From assembly GCA_027625315.1 (NCBI GenBank), contig JAQBWE010000005.1, positions 1 to 33,654 of the forward strand: 33,654 nucleotides of DNA, read 5' to 3'. Of this stretch, positions 8,474-17,211 are shown in pieces. The stretch's first letter is position 1; each line of letters opens with the position of its first letter. This DNA comes from Planctomycetota bacterium (GTDB lineage Bacteria; Planctomycetota; PLA2; JAEUHO01). The notes under the pieces are model-generated. The model ran no database searches. It had not been told where the DNA came from and saw nothing but the letters and a program-made list of their open reading frames with translations. A program made the translations under genes and the position numbers.

Positions 8474-8869
8474 GCGGCGGTACGCAGTCCTAGCGGACCG
8501 GCGGGGGGGCAACTCGCTGCTGGAGCGGGCGCGCGTCGTGCGGCGCGCGGGCACGGCCTTGGCCGGCTCAGCCTTCGCGTTGCGACGGGCGACATGGCGG
8601 CCCTGCAGCCTCTCGGGCTCCAGACCCATGCCGAACATGATCTGGCGCGAGGTCGCGTTCGGCGACCCAGCCCAGGTGTAGGTGCGGCCGTTGTGGAACG
8701 TGGACCACGTTCCAGGGTGGCCTCAGCAGTGCCCGACTTCCCAGGTGTACACCTGGCCCGACTTGCCGACCTTCGCCACGGGGAACGTGTCGTAGGCCAT
8801 GGCCGAGGGTGCGAGGAAGAGGATGGCGGCGAGGCCCGCGAGAGCCGTCCGCTGAATCCGCTTGATCAT
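8474..8869 (-). CDS. Candidate small secreted selenoprotein (TGA at 8723-8725 read as Sec), or a 48-aa peptide ending at that TGA; 3' boundary uncertain
   Basis: ATG 8869: MIKRIQRTALAGLAAILFLAPSAMAYDTFPVAKVGKSGQVYTWEVGHC-[TGA]-GHPGTWSTFHNGRTYTWAGSPNATSRQIMFGMGLEPERLQG... The frame is open on both sides of the TGA. A frameshift at C7 (8503-8509) would be needed to stop at the TAA near 8474. Confidence 0.45.
8694..8714 (-). promoter_or_regulatory. Perfect palindromic hairpin 8 nt downstream of the in-frame TGA: candidate bacterial SECIS element (alternative: terminator stem)
   Basis: Minus strand TGGAACGTG-GTC-CACGTTCCA: 9-bp stem, 3-nt loop starting with G, loop 17 nt after the TGA. Confidence 0.45.
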
Positions 8870-9273
8870 CGTGTGAGTCTCCTGCCGGGGATCTGCGGCA
8901 CAGGCCGAACTCCCAGGTCAAGCGGTTCATGTTCCTCCTGGAACTCCGCCTGTCCAGACTTTCGTCCACCCAGGCTGCGCGCAGGATGGCGGCATGAAGA
9001 TGGCCCAACATGGGTCTCAAAGCCCTGTTCGTTGGGCCTGATGCACGACCTCTGGCGTGCGGAGCACGGACGATTTGGCGCGCATTTGCCGCGCGGATCG
9101 CCGGACGCCGGCCGGGCTGTGCCCGCGCTCGACCCGCGGCGGCCGTTCAGGTATTCAGCGCCTAGCGTTCCCACTTGTATGCACAGCGGTGCGGAATTCG
9201 CCGCAGACACATCGGTCACTGTCTATAAACGGATCGTCTGGTTTCAGTATTCAGCGCACCGCAGAGGAGTCCC

Positions 9274-9714
9274 ATGCCCAACATCGCAGTCGTTCTGAAG
9301 GACGAAGTGTTTCGTCTCGCCCGTAAGGAGCTGAGGCAACATCTCCCCGCCCTCAAGAAGACGATCGTCGAGCAGCGTCACGCCATCGCCGATCTCAAGC
9401 GCCGCGTCCTAGAACTCGAGCGCAACCAGCAGTTCCTCAAGAAGCAGGAAACCCGCCGTCTCAAGACCAAGCCGAGTTCTCCGGCGGCCGCTGACGGCCT
9501 ACGGTTCTCGCCCAAGTGGGTTTCGGCCGACCGCAAGCGCCTGGGTCTCTCGGCCAAGGACTACGCCGGCCTGGTCGGCGTGTCCATGCTCACGATCTAC
9601 AACTGGGAGAAGGGCAAGAGCAAGCCGCAGGCGCGACAACTGGCGGCTCTTGCCAGCGTGCGCGGCCTCGGCAAGCGCGAGGCGCTCCGCCGGCTCGAAC
9701 TGCTCGAGGCGTAG
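9274..9714 (+). CDS. XRE/Cro-type helix-turn-helix protein with N-terminal coiled coil
   Basis: RKRLGLSAKDYAGLVGVSMLTIYNWEKGKSKPQARQLAALASVRGLGKREALRRL is an XRE-type HTH; N-terminal heptad-like region. Confidence 0.75.
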   Translation: MPNIAVVLKDEVFRLARKELRQHLPALKKTIVEQRHAIADLKRRVLELERNQQFLKKQETRRLKTKPSSPAAADGLRFSPKWVSADRKRLGLSAKDYAGLVGVSMLTIYNWEKGKSKPQARQLAALASVRGLGKREALRRLELLEA

Positions 9715-9784
9715 ATCGCCGAACCCTCGCGGTGGGGCTCCGGGTCCGCGTGGTCTTCGGAGTCGGAGCGGGTAGCCTCCCTCG

Positions 9785-10999
9785 ATGGCCGACGTCCTGC
9801 CCTACGAGCCCGTGCTTGCGTCGCTTGACGCGCCGTACGAATTGCGGGGCGAGCCCGCCCGCACGCTGGAGCCTTGGGACCGGCACGTCATCGTCGATGT
9901 GGTTCACGACGGCGTGCGCGTCCCCCCGGAGTTGACGCCGCTGCTTGACGAAGCCGGCGCATTGCGCCCGGACGTGCGCGCGGCCTTCATCCGCGAGCGT
10001 GACTGGGGCGCGGCGGCCGTCGCCGAGCGCCTGGCGTTCCATCTGGGACTGCGCGGCTACCAGCACGTGCAGGCCGCCCGGGTCGTAAGTGACTACAACC
10101 GCTTCCGCGGGTGGAGCGTGCCCGAGTCGGGCCACCTCGGCCGGCGGGCGCTGTTCCCGCCCGCGAGCGAGTTGCTCTCGTCTGAGCAGGGGGAGCATGC
10201 GCTCGCGCGGTGCTTCGATCCGGTCTCGGCGGCCATCCACGCGCGTTGCGAGGAGGCGTTCCGCGGGGTCGGCGTCCGAGACGCACGTCTGACGCGCGTG
10301 ACCGTGCACACCTATGACGACCGCGTGGGGTCGGGTCAGCGTCGGCCCAAGGCGAGTCTCATCTTCACGCCGTTCGAGTATCACGAGTTTGCGCGGCTGC
10401 CCGCGAACATCTATCCACCGGTGTTTCCCGATCGCCTGGCGGAGTTCACGGCCGATCGCGCGCTCGCGTACCGCATCGCGCTGATGTTGGAGAAGAACTA
10501 CCTACCCGTGGCGATCAACTCGCCGTACTTCCTGCCGCTCGGTGGTGCCGAGATGCGTCTGCAGGTGTGGTGCTTCCTGCGCCACCTCCAAGATCTCGTC
10601 CGTGCGCAGGGCGGCGACGCAGAGATCCAACAGTTCGAGCCGCTATGGCCGCAACTGCTCGACGTTCGTACGCCTTGGGTGGGCCGCAACCTCGGGTCGG
10701 ACGTCGAGGCGCGCGTCCAAGCGCTCGAGGCGTGGGTCGAAGCCAATCGGTTCGAGGCCGTGCAGCGCTATCGCTACTCGGCGTACCGCCCGAACGCGAT
10801 CGAGGTCGAGGTGCGCAAGGACGTCATCTGGGCTGGCGGCTGGGAGGTGCTCGCCGACGGCCGCGAGGCGTTCGTGCCCGAGCCCGGCGGGCTACGCGAG
10901 GACAGCGTCGAGCGCATCGCCTCCATCATGGCGAGCGGCATTCGCGAATACCTCGTCAAGGACCAGCCGCAGAAGCGCGCGGGAGCCCGGGTGCAGTAG
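9785..10999 (+). CDS. N-formylglutamate amidohydrolase-like protein
   Basis: VHDGVRVPPEL, FIRERDWGAAAVAERLAFHL, ARVVSDYNRFRG, DARLTRVTVHTYDDR resemble FGase-type motifs; long divergent C-terminal part. Confidence 0.5.
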   Translation: MADVLPYEPVLASLDAPYELRGEPARTLEPWDRHVIVDVVHDGVRVPPELTPLLDEAGALRPDVRAAFIRERDWGAAAVAERLAFHLGLRGYQHVQAARVVSDYNRFRGWSVPESGHLGRRALFPPASELLSSEQGEHALARCFDPVSAAIHARCEEAFRGVGVRDARLTRVTVHTYDDRVGSGQRRPKASLIFTPFEYHEFARLPANIYPPVFPDRLAEFTADRALAYRIALMLEKNYLPVAINSPYFLPLGGAEMRLQVWCFLRHLQDLVRAQGGDAEIQQFEPLWPQLLDVRTPWVGRNLGSDVEARVQALEAWVEANRFEAVQRYRYSAYRPNAIEVEVRKDVIWAGGWEVLADGREAFVPEPGGLREDSVERIASIMASGIREYLVKDQPQKRAGARVQ

Positions 11000-11033
11000 G
11001 GCGCGCGGCGCGCACCCGCGGTACGCTCGCCGC

Positions 11034-11867
11034 GTGAGCCTCCACGAGCCCGCCCAGCCCGGCCTACGCGGCCGCTTGCATACGGTCATCTTCGAGGCCG
11101 ACACGCCCGTGGGCAAGGCGTTCGACGTGGCCTTGCTCCTCGCGATCCTGGCAAGCATCGTCGTCGTGTCCCTCGAGAGCGTCGCGCCGATTCGCGCCGC
11201 GCACGGAGCCCTGCTGCGCCAAATCGAGTGGGGTCTGACCTTCGCGTTCACCGCCGAGTACCTCCTGCGGCTGTTGTGCGTGCAGAAGCCGCTGCGCTAT
11301 GCCCGCAGCTTCTTCGGTCTCGTCGATCTCTTGGCGATTCTGCCCACGTGGTTAAGCCTCGTGTTCGTCGGCACCCATTCACTCGTTGTGATCCGCGCCC
11401 TGCGGCTGCTGCGGGTGTTTCGGGTGTTCAAGTTGGGTCACTTCGTGCGCGAGGCCGACGTCCTCGGCCGGGCCCTCCTCGCCGCGCGCCGCAAGATCCT
11501 AGTGTTCTTGGGCGCCGTGCTGACGCTCGTGTTCATCCTCGGCACGCTGATGTACCTCGTCGAAGGCGAGGAGAGCGGGTTCTCGAGCATTCCCGAGAGC
11601 GTGTACTGGGCCATCGTGACCCTCACGACGGTCGGCTACGGCGACATCGCCCCGGTCACGGTGCTGGGCAAGTTCATCGCCTCCGTGGTGATGATCGCGG
11701 GCTACGCCATCATCGCGGTGCCCACCGGTATCGTGGGCGTCGAGCTCGCGCGCGCCAGCCAGCCGACCACGCCGGTGAGCACCCAGGCGTGCCCCGCTTG
11801 CGGGCGGGACGGCCACGCGCCGGACGCGGCGTACTGCAAGTACTGCGGCGCCGCCTTGCACGGCTAG
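11034..11867 (+). CDS. Voltage-gated-type potassium channel with C-terminal zinc ribbon
   Basis: S4-like RALRLLRVFRVFKL, selectivity filter TLTTVGYGD, C-terminal CPACGRDGHAPDAAYCKYCG. GTG start in frame. Confidence 0.9.
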   Translation: MSLHEPAQPGLRGRLHTVIFEADTPVGKAFDVALLLAILASIVVVSLESVAPIRAAHGALLRQIEWGLTFAFTAEYLLRLLCVQKPLRYARSFFGLVDLLAILPTWLSLVFVGTHSLVVIRALRLLRVFRVFKLGHFVREADVLGRALLAARRKILVFLGAVLTLVFILGTLMYLVEGEESGFSSIPESVYWAIVTLTTVGYGDIAPVTVLGKFIASVVMIAGYAIIAVPTGIVGVELARASQPTTPVSTQACPACGRDGHAPDAAYCKYCGAALHG

Positions 11868-12748
11868 GCGACGGGTCGCGGGATCCGGCGCGCGTCGCGC
11901 AGGTAGAGCGCCACGCCGGTCCAGATCAGCGCGAACGTGACGCCATGCGCCAGCGTGAACGCCTCGCCGTACACGAGCGTTGCCAGCAGGAACTGGCCCG
12001 TCGGTGCCAGGAACTGCAGCATGCCCACCGTGGCGAGGGGGAGTCGGCGCGCGCCGAACGCGAACAGCGACAACGGAATGGTGGTGATGAGGCCCGCGAC
12101 GGGGACCAGCCACTGCACCAGGGGTGTCGATTGGGAGAAGTCTGTGGGGCCGGGCTGCAACCAAAGCCAGATGGCAGCGAACGGAGCGAGCAGGAGCACC
12201 TCGATGAACAGCCCGGGCAGCGCGTCGACGGGCGCGAGCTTGCGAACGAGGCCGTACAGTCCGAACGTGAACGCGAGGGCCAGCGCGAGGAACGGCAACT
12301 TGCCCACGACCAACACCAGCACGGCCACACCCGCGCCCGCGAAGGCGAGCGCGACCACCTGCGCCCGGCGCAGTCGCTCGCCCAGGAGCAAGAACCCGAG
12401 CAGCACGTTCACGAGGGGGTTGATGTAGTAGCCCAGGCTCGTCTCCATGACACGGCCGGTGACGACCGCGTCGATGAAGAGGAACCAGTTGCATGCCACG
12501 AGCGCGGCGGAGATCGCGAGCACCGCGACGACGCGCGGGCGCGCGAGGGCGAGGCGGACGCGGGGCCAGCCTCCAAGCAACAGGAGGAGCAGAGTCCCGA
12601 ACGGCAGCGCCCAGAGCACGCGCCAGCCGATCATCTCCATTGGAGCAATCGGCGCCACGGCCTTCCAATAGATGGGCACGATGCCCCACGTGGCGAAGGC
12701 GGCGGTGGTGGCGGCGAATCCGCGGCGGCGCTCGAGATCCGGGTCCAT
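11864..12748 (-). CDS. rarD: RarD-like EamA-family permease
   Basis: Ten-TM pattern; FATWGIVPIYWKAV, WRVLWALP, ACNWFLFIDAV, SLGYYINPLVNVLLGFLLLGERL, GMLQFLAPTGQFLL typical of RarD. Confidence 0.88.
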   Translation of the reverse strand: MDPDLERRRGFAATTAAFATWGIVPIYWKAVAPIAPMEMIGWRVLWALPFGTLLLLLLGGWPRVRLALARPRVVAVLAISAALVACNWFLFIDAVVTGRVMETSLGYYINPLVNVLLGFLLLGERLRRAQVVALAFAGAGVAVLVLVVGKLPFLALALAFTFGLYGLVRKLAPVDALPGLFIEVLLLAPFAAIWLWLQPGPTDFSQSTPLVQWLVPVAGLITTIPLSLFAFGARRLPLATVGMLQFLAPTGQFLLATLVYGEAFTLAHGVTFALIWTGVALYLRDARRIPRPVA

Positions 12749-12759
12749 GTCGCGGGAGG

Positions 12760-15114
12760 CTACCGGGGACCTGGCACGGGCCCGCCGAAGATGCGGCTCT
12801 CGCGCCAGTTCGTGGACTCGATCCACACATGGGTTTGCAGTCGTCCCGCGCCTCCGTGGGCGGGGTCGATCGTCAGCCACGGATGAAGTTCCTGGAGCAA
12901 GAGGTGCGCGGCCCACGCGAGGCAGCAGTTGCTGTCGAGGTCATCGAGGAGCAGGGCCGTCAACTCCGCCCGATCGCCGCGCGTCGCTCCCTCGTTCTGG
13001 AGCTGATCGATGATCCACGTACGCCCCGAACGCAGCAGCCGCCGCGTCTCCTGGTAGGCGTCGTGGTCGGCCGGCACGAGCGCGAACGTTGCATCCCAGT
13101 ACGTGCCGCCGCCGCGCGCGTCGCGGCGGGTGCGCAACCAGCTGCGCGCCACGGGGGCGTCGAGGTCACCAACGGGATGGGTCGTGTAGGACTCGGTGGC
13201 CATGCCCAAGACGCAGTCGGCCACATCGCCAGCCAACAACCGGCCCCAGGCCGTCTCCAATTCGGGGCGCGTGGCGTCGGGATCGTTCTCGGCGCGCATC
13301 GCCAAGTTCTCGAGCAGCGCGCCTACCGAGGGGTGCATGCCGCGGCGCACAAGCATCGCCATGAGCGCCTGCACCGACTGCGCGGCTCGCAGTCCGGCGT
13401 CCTCCTCGGCGGGATCGCCCGCGCGGCGGGAGATCAGAAACGCCTCGATGGCGGCGCCCGGTACGCGCCCCAGCGCCCAGGCGTGCTCGGGTTCCCAATG
13501 CGGCCACGCCGCGATCATGGCGCGCTCGTGGCGCGGCGCACCCAAGCGGGCGAGCATCAGCAAGATATCTGCGCGAACCTCCGGCTGGCTCTCAAGCCAC
13601 GCCTCGAGCATGTGGACCGTGGCCGGCTCATCTCGGACTTCGAGCACGGCCAGCACGCGTGCCCACTCCTCGAAGGACTCGTCCTGCCAGTCGAACGTCG
13701 GCATCGTGGCCAGCCGTTGCAGCAGCGTCGCCGCGCGGCCCGGGTTCAGTGCGATGGGATGGATTTCGGCGAAGAACCACGCGAGGCCGAGCAGCGCGTC
13801 CGCATCGTCGGTCGCCGTCTCGTCCCAGAGCACCTCAGCGATGGCGTCGAGATCCTCCGACGAGATGTCGATGCCCTCGTAGACGCGGAGGTCCATGCGC
13901 CCCGTGGGTGTCAGTGGATGCCGCGGGGATGCGGCGCCCAGCCCCGCGTCGAGTAGCGCACGCGCCGCGCGGGCCCGGGCTTTGGGGCGATCGACGACCC
14001 ACAGCAAGTCTTCGACGGCGCTATCGACCTCGGCGGCGGCCAGTCGGCGCTCAAACAACGCGGGCTCCCCGATCCGCGCCAGCACGGCGGCCGCGTAGTC
14101 GCCGCGCATGTCCGGCTCCTTAGCCCACGACCGAACGTCCTCCGTCGCACCCAGGCGCGCGAGATGCGTCAGCGCCCAGCGCAGCGGCGTGCCTGCGTAG
14201 GGGTGCGAAGCGGGGGCGTCGCTCGCAACGCGCACGACCTCGCGCAGATACGGCACGTCCTTGGGCCCCGGCGTCAGCGTGAGCAACCAGCGTCGCAGCC
14301 AGTGAAAGGGCTCGACGACGCTGTGCGGCGTGCCGTAGTCGCCGATTGAAAAGCCGTTGGGCTCGGTGGGATGGGTGGCGTACGCGACCTCCAGGAACGC
14401 GGGGGGCAGCCCACCCTCCGGCGCGCTGGTGATCTCCACGGCGGGCAGGGCTTCGGGCCGCGGTCGGCCGGCGCGCTCAGCGCGCAGGCGGCGCAAGCCG
14501 TAGAGCGCGCCGCGGGCGATGTGCGCGCGCGCGGCATCCGTGCGGTCGTGTTCACCCAGGTTGAGCACCGTGAAGAGCGTGCCTCCGAAGGCGCGCGCAC
14601 CGCCGACCGGTAGTAGTGCGACCAACGCCTCGGCGTGTTCGGTGCGCGCGGCCCGGTGCGGGAGGTCGAGCACGGCCGCGGAGAGGTCGAGCGCCGGGTC
14701 CGCCGCGGCGGCGCGATAGAACGGCACCACATCGTCAGCGCCGAACGCGTGGCGTCCGCCCAGGCCCCACGCTGGGGCCTCGGCGAAGGTGAGGTGTGGG
14801 TCAGCGCGCAGGATCTCCATCTTGCGCGCGAGCTCGGCGGCATCGAGATACGGATAGCCAATACCGCGTGCGCCAAATCTCGCCAGGGCGGGATCGTCCG
14901 CTGCGAGCGCTCGGCGCAGGATGGCCACGCGCGTGGGTTCGCTCGTTTGCTCCCACCATGTGCGGGCGGCTTCGTGCCGGGGGTGCTCCGGGTTGTCGAG
15001 GGGCGCCAGGCGCTCCAGGTCCTCGTCCGCCGCCGCCGCGCGCATCGCCAGCGGCACGGCCGGGAGCAGGCCGGCCAAGAGGAGTATGGCTGCGACGGGC
15101 AAGACAAGGCGCAT
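12760..15114 (-). CDS. Large secreted helical-repeat (HEAT-like) hypothetical protein
   Basis: Internal ATG gives signal peptide MRLVLPVAAILLLAGLLPAVPLAMRAAAA; long helical-repeat ORF. Confidence 0.6.
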   Translation of the reverse strand: MRLVLPVAAILLLAGLLPAVPLAMRAAAADEDLERLAPLDNPEHPRHEAARTWWEQTSEPTRVAILRRALAADDPALARFGARGIGYPYLDAAELARKMEILRADPHLTFAEAPAWGLGGRHAFGADDVVPFYRAAAADPALDLSAAVLDLPHRAARTEHAEALVALLPVGGARAFGGTLFTVLNLGEHDRTDAARAHIARGALYGLRRLRAERAGRPRPEALPAVEITSAPEGGLPPAFLEVAYATHPTEPNGFSIGDYGTPHSVVEPFHWLRRWLLTLTPGPKDVPYLREVVRVASDAPASHPYAGTPLRWALTHLARLGATEDVRSWAKEPDMRGDYAAAVLARIGEPALFERRLAAAEVDSAVEDLLWVVDRPKARARAARALLDAGLGAASPRHPLTPTGRMDLRVYEGIDISSEDLDAIAEVLWDETATDDADALLGLAWFFAEIHPIALNPGRAATLLQRLATMPTFDWQDESFEEWARVLAVLEVRDEPATVHMLEAWLESQPEVRADILLMLARLGAPRHERAMIAAWPHWEPEHAWALGRVPGAAIEAFLISRRAGDPAEEDAGLRAAQSVQALMAMLVRRGMHPSVGALLENLAMRAENDPDATRPELETAWGRLLAGDVADCVLGMATESYTTHPVGDLDAPVARSWLRTRRDARGGGTYWDATFALVPADHDAYQETRRLLRSGRTWIIDQLQNEGATRGDRAELTALLLDDLDSNCCLAWAAHLLLQELHPWLTIDPAHGGAGRLQTHVWIESTNWRESRIFGGPVPGPR

Positions 15115-15265
15115 GGCGGGCGAACCCCTCCGGATCCTCCCCGTCGTACGCCGGACGGCGTCACCACGCAATGGGCCCCGTGTGCTGCGCCTGATTCCGG
15201 GGTCCGGTCGCGCCGGAACTTCTGGTATCACGAGCGCCCACCTGGCTCGCTGGAGGCTCAACCCC

Positions 15266-16411
15266 GTGACACATCGCTTCTCTCTTCGCTTGGCGCTCCT
15301 CGCCCTGACCGCCGTATTCACGCTGCCGTTCGCTCAGCGCGCCGGTGCCGACGAGACGCCTGCCTCCGCAAGCGAGCGCGTTCCGATCCTTTGGGAGGTG
15401 CAGAACGAGCCGAAGATCTACCTCTTCGGAACGATCCACGTCGCTGATCCGCGCGTGACGTCGCACCCGCCGGCCGTGCAACGCGCGTTGGACGAGTCGC
15501 AAGCGCTCTACACGGAGCTCGACTTTTCCAAGCTCGGCCCGGAGTTGCAGCAGCACATCATGCTGCCCGACGGCAAGTCGTTGGGGGACTACGCCTCGGA
15601 CGAAGTCGTGGAGGCACTCGATCGCGTCCTCACGCGCTATGAAATCCCCGCCATACAGGCGGCGCAGTTCAAGCGGTTCAGGCCCTGGCTGACTTCCGTG
15701 CAGGTCCCGATTCTCGTGAACACCAAGCGCAAGGCCGACGAGGCCGCGGCGGCCGCTGCGGAGAACGACGAGCCCGCGCCGAGCGCGCCCGCCAATCCGA
15801 TGGCGAGTCTGCCCCTCGACCTGCAGCTCTACATGGGCGCGATGCAGCAGGGCAAGACTGTCGGCGGACTCGAGTTCGCCGAGGAGCAGTTTGCGATCTT
15901 CAACGAGATCACGTACGAGAAGCAGGTTGAGATGTTGGCCGAGTCGCTGGCCGCCCTCGAGAAGCTCGACGAGCCGCAGGACGAGAACGCTGCGGAGGTC
16001 GTCGATCCGATCGAGGCCCTCATCCGCACCTACATCGCCGGCGAGGCCGACCGCTTCTACGACATGATGAAGGAGCAGATGGGCGGCAACGCTGAGATGA
16101 CCGCCTTCATGGAGCAGCTGCTCGATCGCCGCAACGAGACGATGGTGCGGCGCATGATCGAGGCGGGCAACAAGCACCCCGACAAGACGATGTTCGTCGC
16201 CGTCGGTGCCGCGCACTACCCCGGGCCGGTCGGCGTCGTGAAGCTGTTGCAGGACACGGGGTTCCGTGTGCGGCGCATACGGTCCCTCGCGGACATGGAC
16301 GCGCCGTGGCCGCCGCTGCGCACGGCTCCGGCCGCGTCGTCGCGCGCCGCTCCGGGCCGCATTCGCATCGGGCCCTTCTGCTTCCCGCGTCCGGGCTGCT
16401 GTCCTAAGTAG
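15266..16411 (+). CDS. TraB/GumN-family protein
   Basis: ILWEVQNEPKIYLFGTIHVADPRV and MFVAVGAAHYPGPVGVVKLLQDTGFRVRRI are TraB/GumN signatures; GTG start with signal peptide. Confidence 0.88.
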   Translation: MTHRFSLRLALLALTAVFTLPFAQRAGADETPASASERVPILWEVQNEPKIYLFGTIHVADPRVTSHPPAVQRALDESQALYTELDFSKLGPELQQHIMLPDGKSLGDYASDEVVEALDRVLTRYEIPAIQAAQFKRFRPWLTSVQVPILVNTKRKADEAAAAAAENDEPAPSAPANPMASLPLDLQLYMGAMQQGKTVGGLEFAEEQFAIFNEITYEKQVEMLAESLAALEKLDEPQDENAAEVVDPIEALIRTYIAGEADRFYDMMKEQMGGNAEMTAFMEQLLDRRNETMVRRMIEAGNKHPDKTMFVAVGAAHYPGPVGVVKLLQDTGFRVRRIRSLADMDAPWPPLRTAPAASSRAAPGRIRIGPFCFPRPGCCPK

Positions 16412-17204
16412 CGGTCACGCGACCCACACAAGTCGCCACCGTCTGCTTGCCGCCGACGGACTCGTCGGCGCCGTGTCGGGTGAGCAAGTCCCGCACCTGC
16501 GCGTCGAACACGCGGGCGGAGACACCCATCCGCGCGCGCGAGAGCCCGTTGCGTGAATGCAGCGACTCGATGTAGTCGTCTGTGCGCTGCTCGGTGATCT
16601 CATCGACCCTGGAGTCGCGCTCCGTCCAGACGACGTGGCCGCTCGCGGCCAGCAGGTCGGGAACCGAGACGGGCTGGTAGTCGCGATTCGTGGAGTAGCG
16701 GCCGATGAGTCGGCGCAGCTCGTCGTCCCACGGTGCGGGGCTTGCCGTGCGGTCGAGAAGCACGAAGGGAGCGCCGGGGGCGAGGACAGCCGCGAGGATC
16801 GGAAACGCGAGATCCCAATTCGTCCAGTGGATGCTCTCGCCGGCCACGACCAGGCCATACGGGCCCGCGAGCGAGGCCGACTCGAGGGGAGCCTGGATCC
16901 AGCGCAGGTTGGCGGCCTCGCCACCAGGCCGCGTCTTGCCTACGCGGATCATCGCCGCGGAGGGCTCGACAGCGTCGACGCGCAGCAGGTGCGGCGCGAG
17001 CGGTCGCGCGACATCGCCCGTTCCTGCGCCGACATCAAGCGCGATCGGTGGGTCGGGGCGCAGCGTGTCATGCAGGAGCGCCAGCGCCTCAGCAGCGTAC
17101 GGCGGCCGATGGCGGTAGGCGGCGGCCATCTCCGCGTCCTGCCACTGCGACGCGTAGTCGGGTCCCAGGTGGCGGGGCTTCAGAGGGCCAGCCGCGCGTC
17201 CCAC
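16404..17204 (-). CDS. SAM-dependent class I methyltransferase
   Basis: IALDVGAGTGDVARPLA motif I; RVDAVEPSAAMI motif II. Confidence 0.85.
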   Translation of the reverse strand: MGRAAGPLKPRHLGPDYASQWQDAEMAAAYRHRPPYAAEALALLHDTLRPDPPIALDVGAGTGDVARPLAPHLLRVDAVEPSAAMIRVGKTRPGGEAANLRWIQAPLESASLAGPYGLVVAGESIHWTNWDLAFPILAAVLAPGAPFVLLDRTASPAPWDDELRRLIGRYSTNRDYQPVSVPDLLAASGHVVWTERDSRVDEITEQRTDDYIESLHSRNGLSRARMGVSARVFDAQVRDLLTRHGADESVGGKQTVATCVGRVTAT

Positions 17205-17211
17205 GTGCGAC

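Noticed and set aside
8015-8638. 207-aa minus-strand ORF taken as an independent gene
   Set aside because: Its first part is the in-frame continuation of the TGA-containing ORF; most of the rest is antisense to the TPR gene, so the full extent is unlikely to be coding.
11228-12886. 552-aa plus-strand ORF spanning the K+ channel and rarD region
   Set aside because: Overlaps two well-supported genes in other frames; low-complexity R/E/Q-rich translation.
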